Assembly: GCA_003996215.1 (NCBI GenBank)
Contig: QJPP01007246.1
Coordinates: 1 to 64,000, forward strand
Length of the DNA: 64,000 nucleotides
From: Jaltomata sinuosa
Lineage: Eukaryota > Streptophyta > Magnoliopsida > Solanales > Solanaceae
Reading direction: 5' to 3'
In this document: positions 31,690 to 44,496 of the stretch, piece after piece
Numbering within the stretch: the first letter of the stretch is position 1
Layout of the letters: each line of letters opens with the position of its first letter
Translations under genes and position numbers: made by a program
Notes under the pieces: model-generated
Databases searched by the model: none
Seen by the model: the letters and a program-made list of their open reading frames with translations, nothing else
What the model was told of the DNA's origin: nothing

Positions 31690-31772
31690 ATAATTCTAAA
31701 AAAAATATTTTACCTCTAAAAAAATGAAATTGTGGTGAAAAGTGTTTAATGTTGACAACTATTTTACCTTTT
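31690..31772. repeat. AT-rich repeat unit left of the chromovirus
   Basis: Contains AAATTGTGGTGAAAAGTG and TGACAACTATTTTA, repeated three times on the far side of the chromovirus at 53452-53713. The element therefore inserted into this repeat. Sequence from 31773 to 31900 shows nothing else. Confidence 0.65.
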
Positions 31773-32591
31773 TGAGCTCTAATCCAAAATTTAAAATTAA
31801 AAATTTGCATTTGATAGTAATCTCTAATTAATATGATTCCTTAAATTAGTACACTTGGTTATGACATTAATTAATTATTTTTTTTAAATATATACTAAGT
31901 TGTGATGACTCTTCCGGTCGTCTTCGCATTTATGCATTCATTGTACTATTAGAACTTCTCTATAGCGACCCCAAGTCATTTATGGCTGGCTGGGACCGAA
32001 AGTTTTGTGCTCTGGTCGTTCATTTGGTTGTTTTGGGTGTTTGCCTATTTTAGAGCTTTAACTTAGAATATCGTTGACTTTAGTCAACATTCTTAGCTAA
32101 CGTGCTCGGAATCAAATTCCAACGGTTCCGTTAGCTCTGGAGCATTGAGTTTGGTCTAGTTGGACCTTTAGCTGAGGCATGAGAACTTTCAGTGTGGGTT
32201 TTGTGTTATTTTCTCTGTTTTTAGGCCATTTGGAGTTGAAGTGTAACTTTGGTCAGTTTTCGATGATCAGAAAGTCAGATTCAAAATCCGACGATTCCAT
32301 CAACTCTGGAATGATGAGTTTGGGTTAGGTAGATGGTTGGTTTGAGTTCCGGCTGAGCCGGGCTCATTTTTGTGTTTAGTTGCGTGTTGGATAGTGTTGA
32401 CTTGAGTCAACATTTCTCTGAAATGATCTCATATGGAGGTTTTGTCAATTCCATTGGGTCCAGAACGTCATTTCCACTATGTTAGAATTATTGGTTTTTG
32501 TATATTGGTTTTCGATTGTACCCAGAATGCCCTGTTGAGTTTTCAAAAGCTGCAGATTTTGTTGTTTATAGGTGCAGGCCTCAGGCCTTAA

Positions 32592-32805
32592 TCGCGATCG
32601 CGATACTCATCCCTCACGACCGTGATGAAGCACCTAGTGCCCTGTTCTTCGCGATCGCATGATCGCCTGTCACGATCGCGATGAAGCCTGCCCTCTATTG
32701 TTCTTCGCTACCGCATGGCTAGCCATCACGATCGCGATGGTCTAGACATCATGGTCCCCGCGCCGCGAGGGGTCCCTTCACGATCGCGATGAAGGACCCC
32801 TAGGC
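32592..32805 (+). repeat. TCGCGATCGCGA word block
   Basis: At least seven copies or variants of CACGATCGCGATGA and TCGCGATCGCATGATCGC in about 215 bp, all built on the palindrome CGATCG/TCGCGA. The block ends directly before the TATA box. The 3' LTR has the matching block at 41373-41565. Confidence 0.85.
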
Positions 32806-32807
32806 AA

Positions 32808-32814
32808 TATATAA
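32808..32814 (+). promoter_or_regulatory. TATA box of the chromovirus 5' LTR
   Basis: TATATAA in the context GGCAATATATAATTTTTC, three bases after the word block. It recurs at 41569-41575 in the 3' LTR. Confidence 0.55.
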
Positions 32815-35499
32815 TTTTTCAATTTTTTTTCCAGCCTTCATCTCTCATTTCCTCTCAACTCTAACTCACCCAAACACTCTCTAAATTGCTCCAAACCAGT
32901 ACACTCTTGAAGAATTCTTGATTCCTCGATAAAGTCTTGATCCGTTGGAATTTTAGGTAAGTTTCTCCTCTTCTCATTGTTGTCTTCTTCATTGGGTTAA
33001 AACCACCATTGTTGCCTTTCCTCTAAAGCTCGAAACTGGTTGTAGATTATGTTCTTGGTGGAGTGCATGCCTAGAAGACTTGTTCCTACTCACACCCTCG
33101 GCTTAATTCTTCCATTTTGGTAGGTGATTCTTGCCCTTTATGATTTTTCTTTCATTAAATTCCATAACTTTGGTCTCTTAGCGTTTGGGGCTGTTTTAGC
33201 TCAAAAATGTTGCCTAATTTCCTTAGTTTTACAGGCACGTGCTCCTATGATCTTGGTGATCATATTGTGAGTATTCGTCTTTTGTTTTGGGTTATGGGGC
33301 CCACGGGCCTGCCGGTGACCCAAATTTTGGCCCGAATATTTTTATAGCATTATAGGTGTTGTTAGACTCGTTTTAATGTGTTATTTATGTTTTTGATAGT
33401 TTGATCACCATTCGGGGTTCTCGGAGTGATTTGGGATTGGATATTGTTGTCCCAACAGCTTGTGATCGGATGATAGCTAGGTTACGATCTAAACTCCCTA
33501 GACTAAGAATATATCTGATAAAATTGTACTAAATGGTATCCTTGGGTTGGGTTATTAGGTTGGTACCACAGACCTTGACTGGTTTTCCATGATTCACCTC
33601 ATTTTTTCTCTCTGTTATATGTAGTATTCTTCGTAGTTGATATTATCACCCTTATGGTCCGTGCGGCTTTGTTTTGACTCTGGACCATCGATGCTGGGTT
33701 ATTCGGGGGTGCCCATTAGTCCCGGGCATTGTTATCATGATATTATGCTGGCTATCTGTGCTGTAGAGCGATTGGAGCTTGTGCAGGGCTGATAAGTTGA
33801 TTGTAAACTGTTGGGCGGCTGTTTGTGTTTGATCATATCATTTCCATGCATATAAAGAGGATTTTTCCATGTCTTACTATGGTATTGGCTTCCGGCCTAA
33901 TGGAACTGAATTTCTAAACTTTTCATAGCCCTGGAGGCCTGTTTTTGATGGAAATGAATTGGGAATGGTTTGACTAAACATGTGGGTCTTTTTGGGGTAA
34001 AAGAGAGTTAAATTATGATTTCTATCTACTGTTTTACTATTAATGCTAGACTCGGTAGGGCCGGGGTGCTAGATGAGTTTTCATATAGATTTGAGATGGC
34101 TTTAGTCTCGGTCGAACCGAGCACCTGAGATGTTTTTCTACTATTTTAGACCCGGTTACGCCCGGGCACCCTAGGTGGGGTTTTTGAGACATTTTTCTAC
34201 TACTATAGTCCTGTACAGGGTCTTGTCATGCATATTCGAGATTGAGTATCAAGCTTGAACCCGAACTTACTCCGGACAATATTTGCTTCAAAACTGAGTT
34301 TTAGTATGGGGTTCGGGACCTCCATGGACCTTGTTATTCTAGACCTGGGGCCTGGGGATGCGTGTGCTGGAGGGAGGGTATACAATGGAGTAGAGGTATA
34401 CGGGTAGTGTCCTTCCATGGAACCTACCTGCTGGGCCTGATCGGCACCGGAGGAGGTACATACAGAGTTACTATCCCAGATCATCATGCATCATATCATT
34501 CATTGTTTGAGGCTCCACCCTCGTTTGCTATTTGTTGAGTGTACGCTCAAGTTGTATGGGCAGCCAAAGGGTTTGTTTTCACTTGTTTGCTTTCCTCGAC
34601 TATATGGGCGGCCGGGGGACTATAGGTAGACTTATGTTACTTCTAGGTTGTTAATTTCTGGATTCGAGACTGATATGATTAGTTTGGTTATTGATTCCTC
34701 TTTTCCAAGCATGTCTATATTTATCCTCCTCTTCCTTCCCTTGTACTTGAGGTTACCGGTATACTATCCACTTCTAAAACTTATTATGTATATACTATTA
34801 TTGCAAGGATCCCAGGTGTGTCATTTCTTACTTTTACACGTGCCTGATGCGTATGTATTCTACTTGCTAGCCTTGTATGTTGTTTGTGTTGTCTTTCCTC
34901 TGGGCTAGTTCCTGTGTGACTTTCTCGTAGAATTCTGTGACTATTTGTTTCTATTCTGTCTATTACTACGCTTTTATCTTATATATGCCGAGTTGGCCTA
35001 TGATACTTACTGGGTACCTTTTGCTTCGCATTTGGTGCTCATACTACACTCTGCATCTTCTGGTGTAGATCCTAGTGTGGGACATTACCATTAGATCATT
35101 AGAGACTCGTGTGTGGAGATGCTTTTGTGATATTCCAGACTGAGGGTGAGCTCTTGGCGACCGGAGCTTAGCTTTTAGTTTATCTTTTGCTTATGTACTC
35201 TATTACTACTCTGAGATATTTATGTATATATTATTTTGGATCCTTTCGTACCCCTTATATGTTGATCCGGCTCAATACTATGATTCAAGGTTTTGGGTTT
35301 GGTTTATCTTCTGTATTGTGTATATATACTCTTGTTACCTATTTTCTTATCATGTTCTCTTGTTTCCACTTATTAAACTATTCTTCTGCCAAAACTATTA
35401 GGTAGTAGACCATTACTAACCGTTCCGGGCTACGGGGATTAGTTCGGCTAATGGGGGGTTGTAGCTGCCATCATGACCAAAAAATCGGGTCGTGATAGC

Positions 35500-35512
35500 T
35501 TGGTATCAGAGC
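35500..35512 (+). promoter_or_regulatory. Primer binding site, initiator tRNA-Met
   Basis: TTGGTATCAGAGC two bases after the LTR end; a perfect version of the common plant site. Confidence 0.85.
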
Positions 35513-35696
35513 TCTAAGTTCACCCGTGTCATCAGTATAGGAGCCAATGTCTAAGTAGAGTCCTGTGGATCGGTGCGGAGACGTCCGTACTCAATCTTCG
35601 AGAGGCAGGAAAAATGGGCTTTCTTGCTTTTATCTCGTGCGTAGTATCCTTGAAAATTTCTGGAGATCTCATTTGTTCTAGTTCACTCTTCCACAG

Positions 35697-37060
35697 ATGG
35701 CTCATACGAGATCATCGACGTTGGATAAAGACGAGCCTCCAACTCCAGCTAGGGGCCGGGGAGGTCACATAAGTAGGGGTGGAGGACATCCCCAAGCAAT
35801 AGCACCTGTTAGAGCTACCAGAGTTGAGACAAATCCCAAACATGAGTACGAGCCAGGGTTAGTTCATGAGCCACAATATGTGGACCCATGGACATCCCAG
35901 GTACCACCTACTCCAGTACCAGTTCCTGTGCCAGCTTCAGCCCCAGCTCTATCCTCAAATATCCGGGGTTTACTTATTCAACTTTTGGATATGATTGGAG
36001 AGAGACCTTTGGAGGTAGCACAAACATCCACTCAGGGGCAGCCCTGGGTGTTCAGAGTTCCGGTGCGCAACCTGCTACTGCAGCTCCCTATGTCAAAGTT
36101 ATTCTAATTGCAATAGTTGCATAACCTCTTACTCCTCACCTAACTATGACAAATGGGGAGAAAAAGGCGTTGGGTAGATTATTGAGATTGGCACCACCGA
36201 GATTTGCTGGTACGTCAGGTCAGGACCCACATGACTTCATTACTACCTGTGAGGAGATGTTGCATCATTTAGGGTTATTAGAGACTCACTGGGTCGGCTA
36301 CACTACATATCAGTTAGAGGGCCCAGCGAAGTTATGATGGAGGGCACAAGTTTCTTGCAGGTCTTCTACATCACCTCCCTCGACTTGGTCTGGGTTTTAT
36401 ATGGCCTTTATGGCCAAGTTCTTGCCACAGAGCGACGAAGATCACGGAGGGAGGAGTTCACTAGGCTTACTCAGTACACTATGATCGTCTCAGAGTATGA
36501 GACCCATTTCAATCAGCTTGCTCCATTTGGGGCCATGATTATGCCTACTGAGTCTGACAGAGTCTATAGATTTGTTTGGAGGCTACAAAGAGAGTTTAGA
36601 GAGCCTGCAGAGATATTGGTTACTAGTGGTCGGTCTTTCCAAGCTATTGCGGACTATGCCTATAATGTAGAGGATTTGCATCATCATGACACCGGGGCCA
36701 GAGATAAGAGGCCTCAATATCAGGGTGGCTACAGTGGTTTCAGACATGGTGGTAGAGGTTCAGGCTAGTGGTCCTGGGTTATCAGCCACAATAGCACCAG
36801 GGTCAGTCCAGCTGACCGGTTCAGGCTTCAATTCTAACCTCCGGTAGTACTCAGTTTGAACAGGGTCAGAGTAGCCATCAGGGCTACAACAGTCAGTCTT
36901 CGAGGGGTATAAATTCTAGGGCGTCAAGCCATGGTGGCCATACGGGTTCTGCTGGTTCATCTCGACCGAGAAGATCATCAGGGGCTTGTTTCACCTGTGG
37001 TATTATTGGTCATTTTTCTAGAGATTGCCCCCAGTAGGGTGCAGTTCAGCCAGCCGCTCC
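35697..37060 (+). pseudogene. Chromovirus gag
   Basis: Starts MAHTRSSTLDKDEPPTPARG, followed by a Pro-rich linker and, in another frame, the gag domain (LGRLLRLAPPRFAGTSGQDP, then DFITTCEEMLHHLG). The next open part (36334-36768) carries YETHFNQLAPFGAMIMPTES and REFREPAEILVTSGRSFQ. The CCHC zinc knuckle CFTCGIIGHFSRDC (36987-37028) is intact. At least two frameshifts (between 35990 and 36050, and near 36340-36440) and stops at 36119, 36335 and 36766 or later make it non-functional. Confidence 0.8.
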
Positions 37061-40000
37061 GCCGGCTTAGCCTATTCGCTCAGTTCAGCCACCGAATCGA
37101 GAAGGTGGTCGTCAGGGTAGAGGTGGTGCTCCACGTGACAGAGCAGGTGGTAGGGATGGCAGTTAGGCAGGTGGAGGTCGTCGTCAGTTCTATACGATCC
37201 CTGGGAGACCGAAGGCAGAGGCCTCAAATGCTGTATTTATAGGTACGATTTCTATGTGCCATCAGTCTCCTACAACTTTATTTGATCCTGGATCTACATG
37301 TTCATATGTATCTACCTACTTTCTACCTTGTTTAGGTTTGGCTAGTGAACCATTATCTGTGCTTGTTTTTGTTTCGACCCTAGTAGGAGATTCTTTAGTG
37401 TCCTAGTGAGATCTTGTTTGATATCCGTTGGTGATTTGGAGACTTGGGGTTATTTAATGATCATTGGTATGTTAGATTTTGATGTGATACTGGGCATGTA
37501 CTGGTTGTACCCTCACCGTGCAGTTTTGGATTGTTATTCCAAGACCGTAACCATCACCATGCCCGGTGTACCTCCGGTTATGTGGCAGGGTTCTGTCAGC
37601 CACGCACCATCTTGAATCATCTCTTGTCTTCGATCTAAGAAGTTGATTTCTCGCGGGTGTTTAACTTATCTAGCATTTGTCTGAGATGCTAGTGCTGACC
37701 CTTCATCTCTTGAGTCTATTCCTGTGGTTAGAGACTTCCTAGATGTGTTACCAAATGACCTGCCAGGCCTTCCACCTGAGAGAGATATTTATTTCGCCAT
37801 TGAGTTAGAGCTGAGCACTAGGCCCATTTCCATTCCTCCTTACTGTATGGCTCCTGTTGAGTTGAGGGAGCTTAAGGAGAAGCTCCAGGATTTCTTAGCT
37901 AAGGGGTTTATTAGACCGAGTGTGTCTCCTTGGGTGCTCCTGTTATCTTCGTGAAGAAGAAGGATGGGTTGATGCGGATGTGTATTGGTTATTGGCAGAG
38001 AATAAGGTGACAGTAAGGAATAGGTATCCGATGCCGAGGATTGATGACTTGTTTGATCAGCTTCAGGGTTCAGCCGTGTTTTCGAAGATTGATTTGAGGT
38101 CTGGCTAATATCAGTTTATGATTTGGGCAGAGGACATCTCTAAGACAGCATTAAAGACACGTTATAGCAATTTTAAGTTCTGGTGATTTCCTTTGGGTTG
38201 ACTAATGCCCCCGCAACTTTCATGAACTTGATGCATAGGGAGCTTAGCCCATACTTGGATACGTTAGTGATAGTCTTCATAAATGACATTCTAGTATACT
38301 CCTGGAGTAGGGACGAGCATGAGTAGCACTTTAGGATGGTACTTCAGACTTTGAGAGATCATTGGCTTTATGGCAAGTTCTCAAAGTGTGAGTTTTGGCT
38401 TGAGTCAGTTGCATTCCTAAGGCATGTGGTGTCTAAGGATGGGATTAGGGTTGATCTGGGTAAGATTTTAGTAGTTCGTGATTGGCCTAGGCCCACTACT
38501 CCTACCGAGGTTGGTAGCTTTGTTGGGTTAGCCAGGTACTACAGACAGTTTGTTGAGGGATTTTCTTCCATATCAGCACCCTTGTCCATGCTGACTAGGA
38601 AGGATATTCCATTTCAGTGGTCGGATCAGTGCGATGATAGCTTCCAGAGGCTTAAGGCCTTGTTGACTTCAGCTCCAGTATTGACTTTGCTGGTTGAGGG
38701 TCATAGTTTCTCCATGTATTATGATGCTTCTGGGTTTGGTCTTGGCTGTGTGTTGAGACAGCAGGGTCGTGTGATTGCATATGCGTTGAGGCAGCTAAAG
38801 GTTCACGAGCACAACTACCCCACTCATGACTTAGAGTTTGCAGTGGTACTCTTCGCACTCAAGATATGGAGGCACTACTTATATGGAGTTCATTGTGAGA
38901 TATTCACTGATTACTGTAGTCTTCAGTACATTACGAGTTAGCGCGAGCTGAACTTGAGGAAGAGGAGAGGGATAGACTTACTGAAGGATTATGATTTCAC
39001 TATTCTATACCATCCGGGCATGGTAAACATAGTAGCGGATGCCTTGTGTCAAAAGGTGGTGAGTATGGGCATCCTAGCTTCACTTTCAGTTTCTGAGCGA
39101 CTGTTGGCCCTGGACATCCAGTCCTTGGCCAACCGTTTGGTTAGGCTTGACTTGTGGAATCCTAGTAGAGTTCTTGCCAGTATTGAGGTCCATTCCACTC
39201 TAGTTGATCAGATTCAGAGCTGACAGTTTGAGGATCAGAGTTTGTGTGACTTTCATGACCAGGTGTTTGGGGTGAGTCCAGCTGGGCTACTTTGGGTTCT
39301 GATGGTATTCTGAGGTTCAATGGTCGTCTTTGTGTCCCAAGGGTTGGAGATTTGGTTCAGCTGATACTCTATGAGGTGCATTGTGCTAGATACTCTATTC
39401 ATCCTGGCGTAGCGAAGATGGATAGAGATTTGAGATAGCTCTACTGGTGGTGTGGTATAAAGTGGTACATAGTGGATTTTGTATCTCGATACTTGAACTG
39501 TTAGCAGGTGAAGTTCGAGCACATGAGATCGGGTGGTTTAATGCAACGACTTCCCATTCCCGAGTGGAAGTGTGGAAGGGATTTCTATGGACTTCATTGG
39601 TGGTTTGCCTCGTACTTCTTGGGGGTTTGATTCCATATGGGTGATTGTTGGTAGGCTGACTAAGTCAGTACATTTCTTGCCAGTTCAGACCTCTTATGGT
39701 GCAGAGATGCTAGCTCAGATATACCTTCGTGAGATTGTTCGATTGCATGGGGTCCCAACTTCTATCATTTCAGACCGCGACACTCAGTTCATATCTATGT
39801 TCTGGAGAGCTATACAGAGGGATTTGGGTACAAAGGTTCAGCTTAGTACTGCCTTCCATCCTCATACAGATGGCCATGTCGAGAGAACCATTCAGGTCCT
39901 GGAGGATATGCTTCGGGCCTATATTCTTGACTTTGGAGGTTTATGGGATCAATTTGTGCCTTTGGCCGAGTTTGCTTATAATAATAGCTTTCATTCGAGC

Positions 40001-40648
40001 ATCGGTATGACACCTTTCGAGGCTTTGTATGGTAGGCATTGTAGATTGTCGATTGGTTAGATTGATGGGTTAGAGTCCAGACCGCAGAGTAAATTTTTTA
40101 TTAGAGATTCCTTAGACCAAGTCCATTTGATTCAGGATATACTGAGAGCGGCCCAGAGAAGGCTGAAGATCTACGCTGATCGTAGACTTCGTGCCTTGGA
40201 GTTCAGTGTTGGTGACTTGGTATTCCTTTGAGTATCACCCGTGCAGGGCATGATGAAATTTGGTCGGTGGGGCAAGCTTAGCCCCAGGTTTATTAGGCCG
40301 TTTGAGATCCTCCTGAGGGTTGGTAGTGTTTTCTACAATTTAGATCTGCCTCCGATGTTTTCAGCTGTTCACCAAGTTTTCCATGTCTCGATGTTGCGCT
40401 GATATATTCTAGATGAGTCTCATGTGTTGCATTGGGATCCAGTTCAGTTCGATGAGAGTTTATCTTTTGTTGAGGAGCCGATAGTTATTCTGACTAGAGA
40501 TATCAAGAGGTTGAGATCTAGGGAGATACCACTTGTGAAAGTTCAGTGGAGACATCATCCGATCGAGGAGGCTACTTCGGAGATCGAGAGTGAGTTGCGT
40601 GCTCAGTATCCGCAGTTTTTAAGCCTTCAGGTACTCCCTTCTTCTTGA
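37061..40648 (+). pseudogene. Chromovirus pol (protease, RT, RNase H, integrase, chromodomain)
   Basis: Domains in order: protease (LFDPGSTCSYV, Asp at 37284), RT (ERDIYFAIELELSTRPISIP; NRYPMPRIDDLFDQLQG; GLTNAPATF-like), RNase H (YYDASGFGLGCVL, then LKIWRHYLYGVH), integrase (MDFIGGLPRTSWGFDSIWVI; ISDRDTQF; HVERTIQVLEDML, all three acidic residues present) and chromodomain (RSREIPLVKVQWRHHP, then EIESELRAQYPQFL). The RT box reads FIND instead of FIDD (Asn codon at 38282). Single-base deletions near 37932 and 37993, stops such as at 38106, 38939 and 40058, and a Cys-to-Tyr change in the integrase zinc finger show it is dead. Confidence 0.85.
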
Positions 40649-40668
40649 ATTTTGAGGACAAAAGTCTT

Positions 40669-40681
40669 TAGTAGTGGATGT
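40669..40681 (+). promoter_or_regulatory. Polypurine tract of the chromovirus
   Basis: TAGTAGTGGATGT immediately before the 3' LTR. The related minus-strand element has the same sequence (57891-57903), so it is an inherited variant. Confidence 0.5.
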
Positions 40682-42241
40682 TGTGATGACCCTTCCAATC
40701 ATCTTTGCGTTTACACATTCATTGTACTGTTATAGGTTCCCTGTAGCGACCCCAAGTCATTTATGGCTTGCTGGGACCGGTAGTTTGGTGCCCTGGTCGT
40801 TCATTTGGTTGTTTTGGGCGTTAACCTATTTTAGAGCCTTAACTTAGAATATCATTGACTTTAGTCAACATTCTTAGCTAACGTGCTCAAAATCAAATTC
40901 TAACAGTTCCGTTAGCTCTGGAGCATTGAGTTTGGTTTAGTTGGACCTTTAGCTGAGGCCTGAGACTTCCGGTGTGGGTTTTGTGTTATTTTCTCTGGTT
41001 TCAGGCTATTTGGAGTTGAAAGTGTAACTTTGGACAACTTCCGATGATCAAAAAGTTAGATTCGAAATCCGATGATTCCATCAGCTACGAAATGATGAGT
41101 TTGGGTTAGGTAGATGGTTGGTTCTGGTTCTGGGTGAGCCAGGCTCATTTTGGGTGTTTGGTTGCGTGTTGGTTAGTGTTGACTTGGGTCAACATCACTC
41201 CAAAATGACCTCGTATGGAAGTTCCGTTGATTCTATTGAGTCTGAAATATCGTTTCCACTCTGTTAGCATTATTAATTTTTGTATATTGGTTTTCGATTG
41301 TGCTCGAAATTCCCCGTACAGTTTTCAAAAGTTGTAGATTTTGATGTTTGCAGGTGCAGGCCTCAGGCCTTGATCGCGATCGCGATGAAGCACCTGGTGC
41401 CCTGTTCTTCGTAATCACATGATCGCTTGTCAAGATCGCGATGAAGCCCGCCCTCCGTTGTTCTTCGCGACTACATGGCTAGACATCTCGATCGCGATGA
41501 TCTATCCAGCATGGTCTCTGCGATCGCGAGGGGTCCCTTCACGATCGCAATGAAGGACCCCTGGGTAGTATATAATTTTTCCATTTTATTTTTCCAGCCT
41601 TCATCTCTCATTTCCCCTCAACTCTAACTCACGCAAACACTCTCTAAATTGCTACAAACCAGTACACCCTTGAAGAATTCTTGATTTCTCGATAAAGTCT
41701 TGATCCGTTGGCATTTTGGGTAAGTTTCTCCTCTTCTTATAGTTGTCTACTTCATTGGGTTAAAACCACCATTGTTTCCTTTCCTCTAAAGCTCAAAATT
41801 GGTTGTAGATTCTGTTCCGGGCGGAGTGCATGCTTAGCAGACTTGTTCCTACTCACACCCTTGGTTTAATTATTCCGTTTTGGTAGGTGATTCTTGCACT
41901 TTCCGATTTTTCTTTCCTTAAATTCCATAACTTTGGTCTCTTAGTGTTTGGGGCTGTTTTAGCTTGAAAATGTTGCCCAATTTCCTTATATTTTTGGGCA
42001 TGTGCTCCCATGATCTTGGTGATCATATTGTGAGTTTGTTTTCGATTTCAGGTTGCAGGGACCACAGGTCTATCGGTGACCTAAATTTTGGCTCGGCTAT
42101 TTCTATCGCATTATGGGTATTATTAGACTCGTTTTAATGTGTTATTTATGTTTTTTATAGTTTGATCACCATTAGGGGTTCTCAGAGTGATTCAGTCTTG
42201 GATATTGTTGTCCCAGCAGCTTGTCATCAGATAACAAGTAG
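40682..42241 (+). repeat. 3' LTR of the chromovirus, left part
   Basis: Matches 31901-33475 of the 5' LTR (start TGTGATGACCCTTCCAATC). Word block at 41373-41565, TATA at 41569. It breaks at AAGTAG, where the nested element starts. The word block shows several changes from the 5' copy but keeps the TCGCGAT words. Confidence 0.9.
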
Positions 42242-44274
42242 TATAACACCCTAGAATGTAAACAAGCTTCTAAACTCAGAACTTGGGAAAAACTCAGAAA
42301 AATCCTCATCCCAGGCAAGCCCCACGGGCGTCGGAGGTCCGATGGCTCATCAGGGTGCCCATGAGAATGATCCAGGAGATGGTCCCAGGTGGATCTAACC
42401 CGATGGGGGACCCGACGGGCATCGCTACCGCGATGGGCCATCGGGATTCCATGAGAAAGGGCCAGCCGTCCAGTCCCAGCCATCCTTGCCCCGATGGGAC
42501 AATGCCATGGGCGTCACAGAAGTGACGGGCCGTGGGGGTTGCCCGTGGGAACCATCTAGGGGACCAACTCCCTCCTACCCCATTACGGTTCCAGGGCCGA
42601 CGGGCCATCACAGGACCGACGCCCATCGGGCAGCCCATCTGGCGGAGACTTCGTCCAGGAAATTTTAGCTTTAAGTGGGGGCAGTCTGGTCTTTTCCCAG
42701 TCATTTTAATTCCAACCCTAAGTCATTTTGGAGTAGTTAAAGGGTCTTAACTCTATTTTTCCCTCATTACTGCTAAATCACTCATACTTAGAAAATCTCT
42801 CAAGAACAGTATGCTCCCTCTCAAGAACAAGGAAAAAAGGGTTTCTTCCAAGTTCCTCTTAAAATCCAAAGGTTCAACCGTAGAATCTTCATCCAGGTAT
42901 ATGGGATTTCACTAGTGGATTACTTTCACCTATTAGGTCCTTACCACTCAGTCAGATTTCTTCAGTTTCTCCATAAATGCTTAGACCTAGGGTTCATAGA
43001 CCTTAGGGATTTCTTGATAATCAGATGCTATGAAATTATATAATGCTTAGTTCACGTTTCTTAGAAAAATCAGTATAGTTCATGTACAGAGTTCAAAACC
43101 CTAACTTGCTATAATTTTTAGTACTCCATAGACTATGTTTGTTAGGCAGACTCAGTCAGATGGTTAGGTTTCAGAATTTGAATGTCATATCCTACAACAT
43201 GGTTATGTGCATTCTCAGATTATATCAGTATTTTGAGCTATCCAGTGTTATAGTTGCAAGCTAGCTTATATTCAGTTGGGAGTAGACTTAGTACCGAGCG
43301 GACTAGGGATAAGGGATTAGCTGTCAGTTTAGGCTATGACTCTTAGTAGCAATCCCCAATTCCCAGAACTACAGTGCCACCATAGGTGTAAAGGAGTCAG
43401 CTGTCAGACTAGGCTGCACCTCCTCATCTCTTGTGGACATCAATAGTGGATCCACGTCAGACTTGTTTGTACCCTTGGCAAGGTATGAACACCCTTCCAT
43501 CCAGGGTTACAGGTTGGCCCCACAGTTAGCTCAGCTTGGGGTATGTCGGTTAGTAGTGTCTCCCACAATCAGACTCTTATTTGCATTGACCTTGTATCCA
43601 GCAGATGTATTATCAGTATTCAGTTCAGCATGTTATATCATGATTCATACTTGGTCATTGCATCCAGTTCAGCTTTCAGTTTTATTTCAGCATACTTGTT
43701 TCCTTATTCAGTTATATGTACATATATATATATATATATTGTTCAGTTGCATGTATATACATATATTGCTCAGTCCAGCCTGTATCCTGCATCAGTACAT
43801 TCAAAGTACTGATGCATACTTTTGTGCTATATCATTTGATGATGTAGGTTCAGGTACTCAGCATCCAGATCGCGCATAGTTTGACTTTCGATCCATACTC
43901 AGCATCTCACTGGTGAGTCCTCATTAGTCCGAGGACAATAGACATGCCTTTATTTCAGTACTTATCTTCAGTTTTCAGATTCATTAGAGTTAGCTAGGGT
44001 CATGTCCCAGCAACTCCTATTCGGTTAGATGGCTTTCAAACATAGATTAAATTCAGCAGTTGTTGGTGTTATTGTCAGCTAACACTATACTATTTATATG
44101 AAGACTCTTGGGTTCTTCCAGTCTTCACATGTCTAAATACTATTTTGCTTCCGTATAGTGATTTTTATCTTAAATTGCTTTTTTTCATAGATATGCCATG
44201 CCATGGGTTAGCTTGGGGTCACTTGTGACACAAAGCACCGTGTTGCATCTAGGGGGTAGCTTCGGAGTGTGAAA
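42242..44274 (+). repeat. 5' LTR of the nested chromovirus
   Basis: Starts TATAACACCCTAGAATG (the 3' copy has TGTAACACCCCAGAATG) and ends GAGTGTGAAA (3' copy GGGGTGACA), so both terminal dinucleotides have decayed. Word block GACGGGC/CGATGGGC at 42318-42640; a (TA)n run near 43720. Confidence 0.9.
42318..42640 (+). repeat. GACGGGC/CGATGGGC word block in an unrelated LTR family
   Basis: Contains CACGGGCGTCGG, CCCGACGGGCATCG, CGCGATGGGCCATCG, GTGACGGGCCGTGGG, GCCGACGGGCCATC and CGACGCCCATCGGGC. This is the same vocabulary as in the Athila-type LTRs (1868-2300) although the LTR backbones share no other similarity I can see. The 3' LTR has the matching block at 49408-49725. Confidence 0.85.
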
Positions 44275-44278
44275 AACT

Positions 44279-44290
44279 TTGTATCAGAGC
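44279..44290 (+). promoter_or_regulatory. Primer binding site, tRNA-Met type
   Basis: TTGTATCAGAGC, one mismatch from the usual TGGTATCAGAGC, four bases after the LTR end. Confidence 0.75.
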
Positions 44291-44496
44291 ATAAGGTTCA
44301 AGTGTCCAAGGATGTCTGAAAATCGCGTCAAGTAGAGTCTTCTTCATGGGTGTGAAGCGCGCCACACTTATGGAGGAGGAGCTATGAGACGTTATTAGGA
44401 ATAACTTCCCTTCTTTCTTTTCCAGCTCGTGCTTTATAGTGTGAACTCTATTTGACCCCTCTCTATTCTAACTCTTGCTCTTCACATTTTAGAAAA

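Larger units (their letters stand above)
31901..35497 (+). repeat. 5' LTR of the chromovirus, 3597 bp
   Basis: Starts TGTGATGACTCTTCCGG and ends ATCGGGTCGTGATA (the end CA has become TA). Word block of TCGCGATCGCGA at 32592-32805, TATA box at 32808. The 3' half includes long AT- and pyrimidine-rich stretches without a credible gene. Same length as the LTR at 54294-57890. Confidence 0.9.

Noticed and set aside
34203..34487. Open frames in chromovirus LTRs (also 52079-52511, 54646-54951, 55154-55541 and 60829-61209)
   Set aside because: They occur in both orientations in the same LTR segment and are broken in different copies. No protein family recognised.
35500..35512. Fragments of tRNA genes at the primer sites (also 14442-14458, 44279-44290 and 62131-62143)
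   Set aside because: Only 12-17 bases match tRNA 3' ends, and all lie directly after LTR ends, so they are primer binding sites.
36931..37242. Open frame of 103 codons in the chromovirus gag region (similar at 63607-63828)
   Set aside because: It is an out-of-frame reading. The correct frame carries the CCHC zinc knuckle (36987-37028, 63597-63638).
42283..42750. Several overlapping open frames on both strands in the GC-rich LTR block (also at 1827-2252, 15432-16015 and 49395-49764)
   Set aside because: They come from repeated GACGGGC words that contain no stop codons. Frames overlap on both strands and lie wholly within LTRs.
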